Shown here: positions 8,489 to 16,230 of the stretch, in pieces
How the letters are laid out: each line of letters begins with the position of its first letter
How positions within the stretch are numbered: the first letter of the stretch is position 1
NCBI GenBank assembly: GCA_026706665.1
Contig: JAPOYI010000167.1
Coordinates: forward strand, 1-55,713
DNA length: 55,713 nucleotides
From: Gammaproteobacteria bacterium
GTDB lineage: Bacteria; Pseudomonadota; Gammaproteobacteria; Pseudomonadales; Azotimanducaceae
Reading direction: 5' to 3'
Program-made: the position numbers and the translations under genes
Notes under the pieces: model-generated
The model's database searches: none
Seen by the model: the letters and a program-made list of their open reading frames with translations, nothing else
Told to the model about the DNA's origin: nothing

Positions 8489-10233
8489 ATCTCCTGGCGA
8501 TCACGAAACCCACGCTCGCAATCATTGTCCTTGTCGCCGTCGCTGCTCCTGTGCCCGCGCAGTTGGCCGAAGACAACGTCCTGATGCGGGTGATGCGCGA
8601 CGAGTTGGCGCGCTCGATGGCGGAATTGCAATTGGAAGATGCGGAGAAGCCTTACTTTCTCGCCTATCGGGTGCAGGAAAGGACCTACGCCAACGCCACG
8701 GCGAGTCTGGGCGGTTTGCGGAGTGCCTCGGCGGGCGTCAATCGTTCACTGATCGTCGAGCTGCGGGTCGGCGATTATGTCTTCGACAATACCAACTTCA
8801 GGGCCTCGGCGAATGCCGCCGCGATGATGCCCGTTGTCGCCTCCCTCTCCGTTGACGACGACTACGACACCTTGCGGCGCCAGATCTGGTTGGCGACGGA
8901 CACCGCCTATAAACGCGCCTTGGACCAGATAGCGGCCAAACGCGCGGCGCTCAGGAACCGAACCCAGGTGAAGAACGTCCCGGACTTCAGCGAAACGCCG
9001 CCACACGTGTACCACGGCGGGTCGGACGGGCGCCTCGATACGGCGCCGGCTCGCACGTGGGCCCGCGGTGTTTCCGGCGCGATGCGGGGGAAGGCGCATC
9101 TTTCTCGTTCCGAGGTGCGAGTCAGCGCCTACCTGGAACGCATGTGGTTCGTCAACAGTGAAGGATCCGAATTCGTTCGCGAAACGCCGTACATCGAACT
9201 GCATGCGCTTGCCTCGGCCCAAGCCATCGATGGCACGGAACTCGAGGACTTCGTCGCCCTGTGGGTGAGGCGCTGGGAAGACCTTCCCGAGCCGATGATC
9301 CTGGCGGAGCACGTGCGCGCCATGACGAAACGTCTCGAGCAACGCCGTGAAGCGCCCCACATGGAACGCTATGCCGGTCCCGTGCTGTTTGAAGGCCAGG
9401 CGGCGGCGGAACTCGTCTCCCAGGTTTTCGGGCCCCGCCTGGTCGCGATTCGAGTGCCGACGTTCGACAACCCGGCGATGCAGCGGTCTTCGGCCCGTTT
9501 CCACAACCCTTTCCTGGACAGGATCGGCAGCCGGGTACTGCCCCGCTTTCTTGCCGTGGTTTCCGACCCGACGATTGAAGCCCACGACGGCGTCCCGTTG
9601 TGGGGCCAGCCGCCCGTAGACGACGACGGCCTCCCGGCGCAGCGGACGTTGCTGGTCGAACGCGGCATCCTGAAGACGTTGCTGTCCACGAGGGTGCCGC
9701 TCGCGGAGGTGCCGAACAGCACGGCCAGCCGCTGGCGGGACACGCCCGTGCCGGGCAACTTGTTCGTCAACCCCTCGCAGGGGCTCGGCGATGAGGAGCT
9801 CCGGCAGGAACTCTTCGCCCTGGCGGCCGACAGGGGTCTCGACCACGCCATTATCGTTCGCCGAATCGGCAGCCGGGCGGCGAAGCTGAATTGGCGCTCC
9901 GGCAGATTCCTCGGCGATGGCCGATCGTCCCGCGTGGAGCCACTGATCGGCGTCTACAAGGCCTTCCCGGACGGGCGCGAGGAGCTGATTCCGATCGCTG
10001 CATTGCCGACGCTGACGGAGTCCGACTTCAGAAACATCGTTGATGTCTCCGAAGCGACCTCCCGCCACGACACGGGATTCTCACCGTCCGTCGACGGCAG
10101 GGCGGTCGGCTTCGCGGCGTCGCCGGTCTCGGTGATTACACCGGCACTCCTCTTTGAGGACGTCAATGTCATGCGACCGACGGCAGACATCCCCACACCC
10201 CCTCTGACGCCGCATCCGTTGGCGAAGGGGTGA
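8485..10233 (+). CDS. TldE/PmbA-like partner lacking the zinc motif
   Basis: This 582-residue protein is homologous to the preceding one. It shares a VMRDEL start region, the YFLAYRVQERTYANA block, WFVNSEGS, HMERYAGPVLFEG and VLPRFLAVVSDPT. Where the neighbour has HEILGHR it reads SQVFGPR, so all zinc ligands are lost, as in TldE subunits that pair with TldD. The start ATG at 8485 overlaps the upstream stop. The N-terminus (MNLLAITKPTLAIIVLVAVAAPVPAQL) is a convincing signal peptide ending at AQ, so the pair probably works in the periplasm. It has a long, proline-rich C-terminal end. Confidence 0.85.
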   Translation: MNLLAITKPTLAIIVLVAVAAPVPAQLAEDNVLMRVMRDELARSMAELQLEDAEKPYFLAYRVQERTYANATASLGGLRSASAGVNRSLIVELRVGDYVFDNTNFRASANAAAMMPVVASLSVDDDYDTLRRQIWLATDTAYKRALDQIAAKRAALRNRTQVKNVPDFSETPPHVYHGGSDGRLDTAPARTWARGVSGAMRGKAHLSRSEVRVSAYLERMWFVNSEGSEFVRETPYIELHALASAQAIDGTELEDFVALWVRRWEDLPEPMILAEHVRAMTKRLEQRREAPHMERYAGPVLFEGQAAAELVSQVFGPRLVAIRVPTFDNPAMQRSSARFHNPFLDRIGSRVLPRFLAVVSDPTIEAHDGVPLWGQPPVDDDGLPAQRTLLVERGILKTLLSTRVPLAEVPNSTASRWRDTPVPGNLFVNPSQGLGDEELRQELFALAADRGLDHAIIVRRIGSRAAKLNWRSGRFLGDGRSSRVEPLIGVYKAFPDGREELIPIAALPTLTESDFRNIVDVSEATSRHDTGFSPSVDGRAVGFAASPVSVITPALLFEDVNVMRPTADIPTPPLTPHPLAKG

Positions 10234-10308
10234 CCGCCACGTACCAGCGGGAGCTCAAGGGGTGTTTTTTGGGGTTTTCTGGACGCTGTAAGTGACAATT
10301 CGACCCCT

Positions 10309-10470
10309 ATGCTGTCTGCCACGTTCGTGAAGAACGTCAAGAGGCCCGGTAGCTATTGCGACGACCGCGGCGGGCTCGGGCTCGGCCTCTTGGTCAGCCC
10401 CGCGATCCGCGGCCTCAACAAATGCTGGACACAGAGCTTCCGCCGTCAAGTAGGGTTTATGATCCCCTAA
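10309..10470 (+). pseudogene. N-terminal stub of a tyrosine recombinase (integrase)
   Basis: A 53-codon frame reads MLSATFVKNVKRPGSYCDD, then GLGLGLLVSPAIRGLNKCW and TQSFRRQ. It closely follows the start of the arm-binding domain (DUF4102 type) found in island and prophage integrases. The gene is cut at 10470, exactly where transposase sequence begins. Only the DNA-arm-binding start remains; the catalytic domain is absent from the window. This marks an edge of a once-mobile island. Confidence 0.7.
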
Positions 10471-11068
10471 GCACTTCGACTGGCACATCGACGACAACGG
10501 CGCGTTCGGCTACCGCAGAAACGCCGCGTCCATCGCCGCGGAAGCGGCGCTCGACGGTCTGTATGTCATCCGCACCAGCCTCTCGGAGTCCGAACTCGAC
10601 GACCAGGGCGCGGTGCGCGCCTACAAGCGCCTGAGCGCGGTGGAGCGGGCCTTCCGCAGCTTGAAGAGCGTCGACCTGAAGGTGCGGCCGGTGTTCCACC
10701 GCACCGCCGAACGGGTGCGCGCCCACGTGCTTTTGTGCATGCTGGCCTACTACGTGGAATGGCACATGCGGGAACGGCTGGCGCCGCTGCTGTTCGACGA
10801 CGAGGACCGGGCCGGCGCCGAGGCGCAACGCACCTCCGTCGTCGCCCCGGCCCGGGTCTCCGAATCCGCCCGGCGCAAGGCCCGCACGAAACGCACCGGG
10901 GAGGGCTGGCCCGCGCACAGCTTCCGCACCCTGCTGCGGGACCTGGCCACCGTCACCAAGAACCGCGTGGCGCCCCGTCTCCCCGGCGCCGAACCTTTCG
11001 ACGTCCTCGCCCGACCCACCGAACTGCAGCGCGAAGCCTTCCGGCTGCTCGGCGTGCGTCTACAATAG
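10471..11068 (+). pseudogene. C-terminal part of an IS1634-like (IS4 superfamily) transposase
   Basis: In one frame the sequence reads FDWHIDDNGAFGYRRNA, DGLYVIRTSLSESELDD, YKRLSAVERAFRSLK and LLCMLAYYVEWHMRERL, ending PTELQREAFRLLGVRLQ. This is the DDE catalytic C-terminal half of IS1634-type transposases. The catalytic glutamate and the lysine seven residues later sit in the VERAFRSLK stretch. An in-frame stop lies just upstream, and the N-terminal half with the first catalytic aspartates is missing. It is therefore inactive by itself. The junction with the integrase stub at 10470 is abrupt. I could not identify terminal inverted repeats. Confidence 0.82.
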
Positions 11069-11146
11069 TTGTACCCAGTAACCACCCGGTAGAAATCCGT
11101 GATCTATCCAAAAATCAATAGGTTAGCTCGGATCGACTCTGGAAGT

Positions 11147-12009
11147 TCAGACTAAACTCCCGGAAATCCCTACCAGGAATCGCTCCACCATATCCTTGTA
11201 CGCGAACGCCATCACATCGGACGGGCGAGCCTCGGTTACGGCGTCGATGGTAGGCGGTCGGACCTTCAGCCTGCCGCCGTAAACGCCCCCGATCTCAATG
11301 TGCTGGACCACTGGGAAGTGTTCCTCCTCACCGAAGCCCGCGATCACCAATCCTGAGAAAACGTCCAGCGGGAACTCGTCCTTTTCCACGAGGTGGTTCG
11401 CGATTTCCCGCAGCATTGTCACGCCTTCGTCACCGACCGGCCCGCCCCGGAACACACGAATCACAGCATCGCTCACGCCACCGGAAATGCGGTCCACGAC
11501 GTCTCGCGCCCGCACGGTGAAGTAGTCCGCATCTTGCTGGCTCCGCCAGAACTCTAGGCGCGCCCAGCGATTACGTCTTTGGCGGCATCAGCTTGACCGT
11601 CCCCACCCGCGTACACGCCGCGTTCCACGAATTCCTTGCTGAAGTCCTCCCGAATGCGCAGGTACTCCGTCTCGACCGCCTGCAGGAAATAGCGATCCTG
11701 AATGGCTCTCGGAAACAGCATCTCGTTGCCGTCCAGGAACTGTACCAACGCGTCTCCGTACTCCCGTAACGTTCCGTAGGCCTTTTTCCCTAGTTGTCTT
11801 CGGAATAGCTTGATGACCGTCTCCATGGGAACGCCGAGCAGCGAGGCGTTGTTGTAGACCATCACGCCGACAGGCCTGTACTTGGAGAGCGTAAACAGCT
11901 TCAGAGCTGAATCTCTGATTTTGAGGCTGTCGCCCGTCTCGACGGTCACCGCGCTATCGGCGGCGAGCGCCACCCCAGTTCGATTCATCACGACTACTTC
12001 CGATGTCAT
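11147..12009 (-). pseudogene. Proteasome/HslV-like Ntn hydrolase, one frameshift
   Basis: The protein starts MTSEVVVMNRTGVALAADS, which lines up with the start of proteasome beta subunits and HslV. Removal of Met1 would expose Thr2 as the N-terminal nucleophile, and Asp18 then falls exactly at the place of the conserved Asp17. Lys37 is a candidate for the catalytic lysine. The N-terminal frame stops at 11554. The sequence resumes in another frame (RLEFWRSQQDADYFTVRARD), with the switch between about 11557 and 11578. It ends with GLVIAGFGEEEHFPVVQHIE, a typical late beta-strand block. The total would be about 287 residues. It is last in the minus-strand unit divergent from the ubiquitin-like operon. 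The frameshift may be decay or an assembly error. Confidence 0.65.
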
Positions 12010-12082
12010 GCGTCCACTCGCCTATCGGATTTCTCGCAACGCAGCCTTCGCGGAACTGCGCCAGCGATGATCGACCGCCTCT

Positions 12083-12454
12083 CTAGCGGCGTTCATCGTC
12101 GGGCTCTCCGTCCCCTCGATTGGCATCGCTGCGCTTGATTTTCTCCGCCTTCTTGGGTCGACTCCCAGAGAACGCCATGCGCACTCGCGGCGATGCGCCC
12201 GTCCAGCTTCCGAGCCTTTCCTTCGCCCGAATCATCATTGCCCAGGCTCGGGCCGAGGGCACGCCCGTGCCTCGTCCCGGCTCCTGTTCTTCCACCCGGT
12301 CCATATTTGCCCGAATCTGGGTTTCGATCTCGGACCGCATCATGGTAAGCCGCTCTGGAGAAACATCCTTCTCCGGTTCCGACCGGAGCACTTCGTCCTC
12401 CAGACCCGCCAGCAGCAGATCAAGCCGTCCAACTGGTGTCCTGCTCTCGCTCAT
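12083..12454 (-). CDS. Small hydrophilic protein in the sigma/Ntn-hydrolase unit
   Basis: A 123-residue charged, mostly helical protein with no membrane segment, and a basic then acidic C-terminal tail (KKAEKIKRSDANRGDGEPD). The start ATG at 12454 has a strong GGGGGAGG ribosome site and lies 19 bases after the sigma-factor stop. Longer upstream reading is inside the sigma gene. No family is recognised. Its place between a sigma-like factor and a proteasome-like hydrolase suggests an adaptor or anti-sigma role, but this is only a guess from position. Confidence 0.65.
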   Translation of the reverse strand: MSESRTPVGRLDLLLAGLEDEVLRSEPEKDVSPERLTMMRSEIETQIRANMDRVEEQEPGRGTGVPSARAWAMMIRAKERLGSWTGASPRVRMAFSGSRPKKAEKIKRSDANRGDGEPDDERR

Positions 12455-12473
12455 CCTAGTCACCTCCCCCGAA

Positions 12474-13097
12474 TCAACGACACTGGTGTAGCAACCGTCG
12501 ACGTATCCGCCGCAGCGTGCTCGCATATCGTGTCTTGTCCATGCCGATCTCCTGCTGAATCTCTTGCGGCCCTCGCCCGCTAGCCATCGCGGCCAGCACG
12601 CATAGCGCCTCACGGTCGCCCTCGAACGCGTCTTCGATCCGCCTGATCGTCTCCTCTGCGGAAACGCGCCGTTCAGGCTGCGCCGTCTCGTCGACAGCGC
12701 TAACCACCGCCCCGCCGTCCGTTTCGCGCTCTTCGCCCACCTCCGACTCCGACCGGACCACGGACTGATCCAACCGGCGCCAGTGATCGCTGGCGATGCT
12801 CCGCATCGTTTCGCGGAGAAACACTACCAACGGAACCTCCCGGGGCCACCGTCTCCTCCCGTCGAGCAGCCTCTCGATGGCGTCGTGGAGCAGATCGCGC
12901 CACGCCACCGCGTGCAGCCCCATGACCCGCAGTCTCGCAATCTTCTCAAGTCGCTCGTGATCCTCGTCGGATAGCTGGCGCAACGCCTCCGCGCACTCTT
13001 CCGAGGTCGCCAATTCCCGTTGCACCACACTCATCCAGTCGGCCTCGCCGATCTTCCCTACCACCATAATGCTCACCACGACCGCACCTGCGGACAT
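12474..13097 (-). CDS. ECF-like sigma-70 family factor
   Basis: A protein of about 207 residues. Region 2 is recognisable as WRDLLHDAIERLLDGRRRWP followed by FLRETMRSIASDHWRR, matching the helix that binds core polymerase and the -10 element. A linker rich in Glu and Ser leads to a C-terminal helix-turn-helix: EALCVLAAMASGRGPQEIQQ, then GMDKTRYASTLRRIRRRLL (region 4). Starts at 13097, 13067 or 13034 are possible; 13097 is chosen because it leaves a 98-base divergent promoter region. It is the first gene of the minus-strand unit and divergent from the Ubl-E2 gene, so it may control both directions. It could also be a non-sigma DNA-binding relative. Confidence 0.7.
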   Translation of the reverse strand: MSAGAVVVSIMVVGKIGEADWMSVVQRELATSEECAEALRQLSDEDHERLEKIARLRVMGLHAVAWRDLLHDAIERLLDGRRRWPREVPLVVFLRETMRSIASDHWRRLDQSVVRSESEVGEERETDGGAVVSAVDETAQPERRVSAEETIRRIEDAFEGDREALCVLAAMASGRGPQEIQQEIGMDKTRYASTLRRIRRRLLHQCR

Positions 13098-13121
13098 CGC
13101 CGCTACTTCGGTTTCGCGCGT

Positions 13122-13146
13122 CGAGTGTCCGAATGTCCGGAGCTCG
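13122..13146. promoter_or_regulatory. Dyad in the divergent promoter region of the Ubl island
   Basis: Nested inverted repeats: CGAG (13122-13125) pairs with CTCG (13143-13146), and TCCG (13128-13131) with CGGA (13138-13141). The dyad lies in the 98-base gap between the sigma-like gene and the Ubl-E2 gene, where an operator or shared promoter would be expected. The binding protein is unknown. Confidence 0.35.
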
Positions 13147-13195
13147 GCAGCATAAGGGGGTACGAATCCTGCCACCAACCGAGGGAGCCTCCTGC

Positions 13196-13864
13196 ATGGC
13201 CGACGACCCCATCCCCATCGAAGTCCCGGACTTGGACAACAAGGTCCAGATCGACAAGGACTATTTCGAAGCGCCCACACCCCTGATGACAGGCCGCGAG
13301 CTTCTTGAGCTTGCTGGCAAGAAGCCGCCCGACGATTTCGCCATCTACCTTAAGGTGAAGGGTGGCCAGCCCGAGCGCATCGAACTCGACCAGAAGATCG
13401 ACCTCAGCCGCCCCGGTGTGGAACGCTTCCTGACCCTTCCCCTTGATCAGACGGAAGGATTCGGGGCACGCCGCGAGTTCGCCCTTCCCGAGGACGATGT
13501 CGACTGGCTCGCCGACGCACCGCACAGGTTCGAACTCGTCGCCGAGGGCGGCGTCCTGCGCGTCGTGCTTTACAGCTTCCCCGTTCCCCCTGGGTACAAC
13601 CGCCGGGCCGTGGACGTCAACGTGCGTATCGAGTCCGGATACCCGGACACTCAGATCGACATGGTCTACGTCCATCCCGAACTCCAACGCCTCGACGGGG
13701 TTCCGATTGGTGCCACGTGCCCTGAAGCGTTCGACGGCAAACAGTGGCAGCGCTGGAGCCGACACCGCACGCCGGCTAACCCCTGGCGGCCCGGCGTCGA
13801 CAACCTAGCCACCCACTTCGCCCTCGTCGAACACTGGTTCCAGCGCGAACTGCGGGAAGGCTGA
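13196..13864 (+). CDS. Ubiquitin-like/E2-like fusion protein (multiubiquitin + prokaryotic E2 family E)
   Basis: A 222-residue protein. Residues about 30-88 match the bacterial multiubiquitin-type Ubl fold, with MTGRELLELAGKKPPDDFAI then a beta strand YLKVKGG, and they end at Gly88. Residues about 110-215 resemble prokaryotic E2 family E: FPVPPGYNRRAVDVNVRI, the E2-like GYPDTQIDMVYVHPEL, FDGKQWQRWSRH, and a final helix ending in Gly222. Cys175 is the only cysteine and is a candidate thioester site. It probably supplies the modifier and the conjugating domain in one chain. The start ATG at 13196 follows GAGGGAG. The next gene, five bases on, encodes the JAB-E1 fusion. Confidence 0.82.
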   Translation: MADDPIPIEVPDLDNKVQIDKDYFEAPTPLMTGRELLELAGKKPPDDFAIYLKVKGGQPERIELDQKIDLSRPGVERFLTLPLDQTEGFGARREFALPEDDVDWLADAPHRFELVAEGGVLRVVLYSFPVPPGYNRRAVDVNVRIESGYPDTQIDMVYVHPELQRLDGVPIGATCPEAFDGKQWQRWSRHRTPANPWRPGVDNLATHFALVEHWFQRELREG

Positions 13865-13868
13865 GGCC

Positions 13869-15266
13869 GTGCCGAACGCTTCGCTCACGCTGACCCGCAG
13901 CCAGCACGCCGACCTCTTGGCGCACCTCTTCCCGCGCGACGGCTGTGAGGCCGTGGCGATCGCCCTTTGCGGCCTACGGCGGGGTAAGCATAGGATTCGC
14001 CTGCTCGTCCGCGAGTTGGTGCCCATCCCCTACGACACCTGCTCCGACCGGCAGCCGAACCGCGTTACCTGGCCCACACACGTCCTGCCGCCGCTCCTTG
14101 AGAAGGCGCATGCCCGAGGACTCGCCGTGCTCAAGATCCACGGTCACCGGCGCGAGTCGTCCTTTTCTGCCATCGACGACCGCGCCGACCGCGTCCTCTT
14201 TCCTTCGGTTCACCTATGGACCGAGGTCGGCCCGCATGGAAGCGCCATCGCCTACCCCGACGGTCGCATGATCGGCAGGCTTGTCGATAGCCAGGGCGCG
14301 TTCGAACCCTTGTCGTTGGTCAACGTCGTCGGCGACGATTTGCCCTTCTGGCCATCCGTTGCGGACTCTGTCTGCGTTCCCGAGTTCGCGCGCCGCGTGG
14401 CTCAGACATTCGGCGCCGGCACTTACGAACGCCTCCGCCGTCTCCGCGTCGCCGTAGTCGGCTGTTCCGGCACGGGCAGCCCTTTGATCGAGCAACTCGC
14501 GCGCAATTGCGTAGGTGAGCTTGTTCTCGTCGACCCAGACCGCGTGGAGGAGAAGAACCTCAACCGCATCGTGAATGCCACAATGGACGACGCCCGGAAA
14601 GGCCGCCTGAAAGTAGATGTCGCTGCCCGGACGATCCGGGCGATGGGCCTTGGCACCGTCGTCCAGACCTATGCGCGCAGCCTTTTTGATCCCGTCGCCG
14701 TCCGCGCCGTTGCCAGCTGCGATGTCGTCTTCGGCTGCATGGACTCCATCGACGGGCGACACCTTTTGAATAAGCTAGCGACTTTCTACCTCCTCCCGTA
14801 CTTCGACCTCGGCGTCAAACTTGAGGCCGACGGTCACGGCGGCGTCGACCAAGTGTGCGGAACTGTCCATTACCTCCAACCGGGCGGGTCGAGCCTTCTC
14901 AGCCGTCGCGTGTACACCATGGACCAGGTTCGTGCCGCCGGCCTTCACCGAACTGACCCCGACGCCTACCGTGCCCAGCTCGACGACGGCTACATTCGCG
15001 GAGTTCAGGAGGACCGCCCCGCCGTTGTCCAGCTGAATTCGCTACTTGCCAGCCTTGCAGTCAACGAGTTCCTAGCTCGACTCCACCCGTTCCGGCTCGA
15101 TCCTAACGCCGATTACGCCATTCACCGCCTCAGCCTCAGTCATGGCATTTACGAGCATGAGGACGATGGCAAACCTTGTCCCGTCTTGGCCCGGCACGTC
15201 GGTCGGGGCGATGTATCCCCGCTTCTGGACTGGGCCGAACTCAGCCTCACCAAGAACGCCGCGTGA
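13869..15266 (+). CDS. JAB protease/E1 (ThiF) fusion protein
   Basis: A 465-residue protein. The first 150 residues form a JAB/JAMM-type deubiquitinase domain: His91 and His93 in KIHGHRR, then Ser100 and Asp103 in FSAIDD as metal and catalytic residues. Residues about 190-440 are a ThiF/E1 adenylating domain with VAVVGCSGTGSPLIEQLA, the aspartate in VLVDPD, the arginine in NLNRIV, and FGCMDSIDGRHLLN. The E1 part would adenylate the glycine end of the modifier; the JAB part would trim or remove it. The start is GTG at 13869. Its GTGA stop/start overlap with the DUF6527 gene shows tight coupling. Confidence 0.87.
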   Translation: MPNASLTLTRSQHADLLAHLFPRDGCEAVAIALCGLRRGKHRIRLLVRELVPIPYDTCSDRQPNRVTWPTHVLPPLLEKAHARGLAVLKIHGHRRESSFSAIDDRADRVLFPSVHLWTEVGPHGSAIAYPDGRMIGRLVDSQGAFEPLSLVNVVGDDLPFWPSVADSVCVPEFARRVAQTFGAGTYERLRRLRVAVVGCSGTGSPLIEQLARNCVGELVLVDPDRVEEKNLNRIVNATMDDARKGRLKVDVAARTIRAMGLGTVVQTYARSLFDPVAVRAVASCDVVFGCMDSIDGRHLLNKLATFYLLPYFDLGVKLEADGHGGVDQVCGTVHYLQPGGSSLLSRRVYTMDQVRAAGLHRTDPDAYRAQLDDGYIRGVQEDRPAVVQLNSLLASLAVNEFLARLHPFRLDPNADYAIHRLSLSHGIYEHEDDGKPCPVLARHVGRGDVSPLLDWAELSLTKNAA

Positions 15267-15685
15267 GTTCACCGTTGCGACTCTGGTGGTGCCTAGTAGA
15301 GCGCTCCGGACTACGCCCGGGATTCGCCACTGTCACTGTCGACTATCTGCCCGATGTCCTCGCCCCGAATCGACTCTATCTGATCGGCGACGCCGCCTGT
15401 CCGTGGTCCGCTGCACTGCTCTGTCCGTGTGGATGCGAAGCTACGATACAACTCAGCTTGCTTCCCCACGACAAGCCCGGCTGGAGCGCTGTGCGCCACT
15501 TCAGCGGCTCAGTCTCTCTTCGGCCCTCCGTCTGGCGGAAGCGCGGGTGCCGCAGCCACTTCTTCCTGCGGCGCGGTCGCATCGTATGGTCGGCCCATTC
15601 TCCGTCGCACTTCGACACGCCTTGCTCTGCGCTCACCGATCACCAACCGGATTTCGAGCGCGAATCCATGCAGCCGCGTCACTGA
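15263..15685 (+). CDS. DUF6527 family protein, third gene of the Ubl operon
   Basis: A 140-residue protein starting with GTG at 15263, inside the stop of the JAB-E1 gene. It shows the DUF6527 layout: an early strand TVDYLPDVLAPNRLYLIGD, a CPCGC knuckle (near residue 54), then WRKRGCRSHFFLRRGRIVW. The cysteines and histidine suggest a zinc site. DUF6527 proteins are recurrent partners of bacterial ubiquitin-like operons, and I recall the family also being called BubE. Its exact biochemical role is not something I can prove from sequence. The protein is complete, with a basic C-terminal tail. Confidence 0.78.
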   Translation: MSSPLRLWWCLVERSGLRPGFATVTVDYLPDVLAPNRLYLIGDAACPWSAALLCPCGCEATIQLSLLPHDKPGWSAVRHFSGSVSLRPSVWRKRGCRSHFFLRRGRIVWSAHSPSHFDTPCSALTDHQPDFERESMQPRH

Positions 15686-16230
15686 CACCAGAGTGATTCG
15701 AAGGCAACCAGTCGGTCGCTAGCATTGACTCAACAGTCAACACCCTTGGTATCGCAAGGAGCATCCCGACACGACAACTCCGTTAGCAACGGGCACCGGG
15801 AGCCCAACGTTGCTGTCTAGAGTATCGTGTACATTCCAGTACGAAAAGCAGTACTGACGCTGGAATCGGCGAATAAATGGAGTCAAATCAGTGTGCTGAA
15901 TTCGCAGCATTGGGCCAGGTGAGCCACCATGAGGTGAACGGAGGTGTGCCGCTTCGGTGGCTTGGCGAGCTTTCAATGACTCGGCGGAATCGATTTGAGA
16001 GATCCTTGGTTCGTTAGATCCAATCACTCCTGGTTACAAAGGTGTCCTTTGTTCACAGAATAGCGGGCCGTTTCCTCAGTCCTGATCTCGCGACTGGTGT
16101 CATCGGCTAGCCTCCTATCGTCAAGGCAGGTTGAGCGAATACAAGCTAGGCTTTTCGGCGTAAGGTTGTTCATTCTCGTCTGTCCTCGTTCGGTGGTTTC
16201 CCGAGATACTCCGGCGGTACACTAGTGGCC
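15686..16230. other. Non-coding stretch downstream of the Ubl operon
   Basis: About 540 bases with no convincing gene. It is less GC-rich than the neighbours. It holds two hairpins: TTGACT/AGTCAA (15725-15740) and a stronger one, AGCAACG/CGTTGCT (15785-15814) with an inner GGC/GCC stem. The second could end transcription of the operon, although no T-run follows. A minus-strand 96-codon frame (15737-16027) has no recognisable features and is not called. Confidence 0.5.
15785..15814 (+). terminator. Hairpin, possible end of the Ubl operon transcript
   Basis: AGCAACG (15785-15791) pairs with CGTTGCT (15808-15814), and GGC pairs with GCC inside. The hairpin lies 100 bases after the DUF6527 stop. 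It lacks a poly-T tail, so intrinsic termination is uncertain. Confidence 0.35.

Noticed and set aside
10230-10310. Left attachment site copying the tRNA-Leu 3' end
   Set aside because: No stretch matching the T-arm or acceptor stem could be found by eye near the integrase stub.
15737-16027. Minus-strand 96-codon frame after the Ubl operon
   Set aside because: No recognisable motif, weak start, overlaps hairpins, composition like non-coding sequence.
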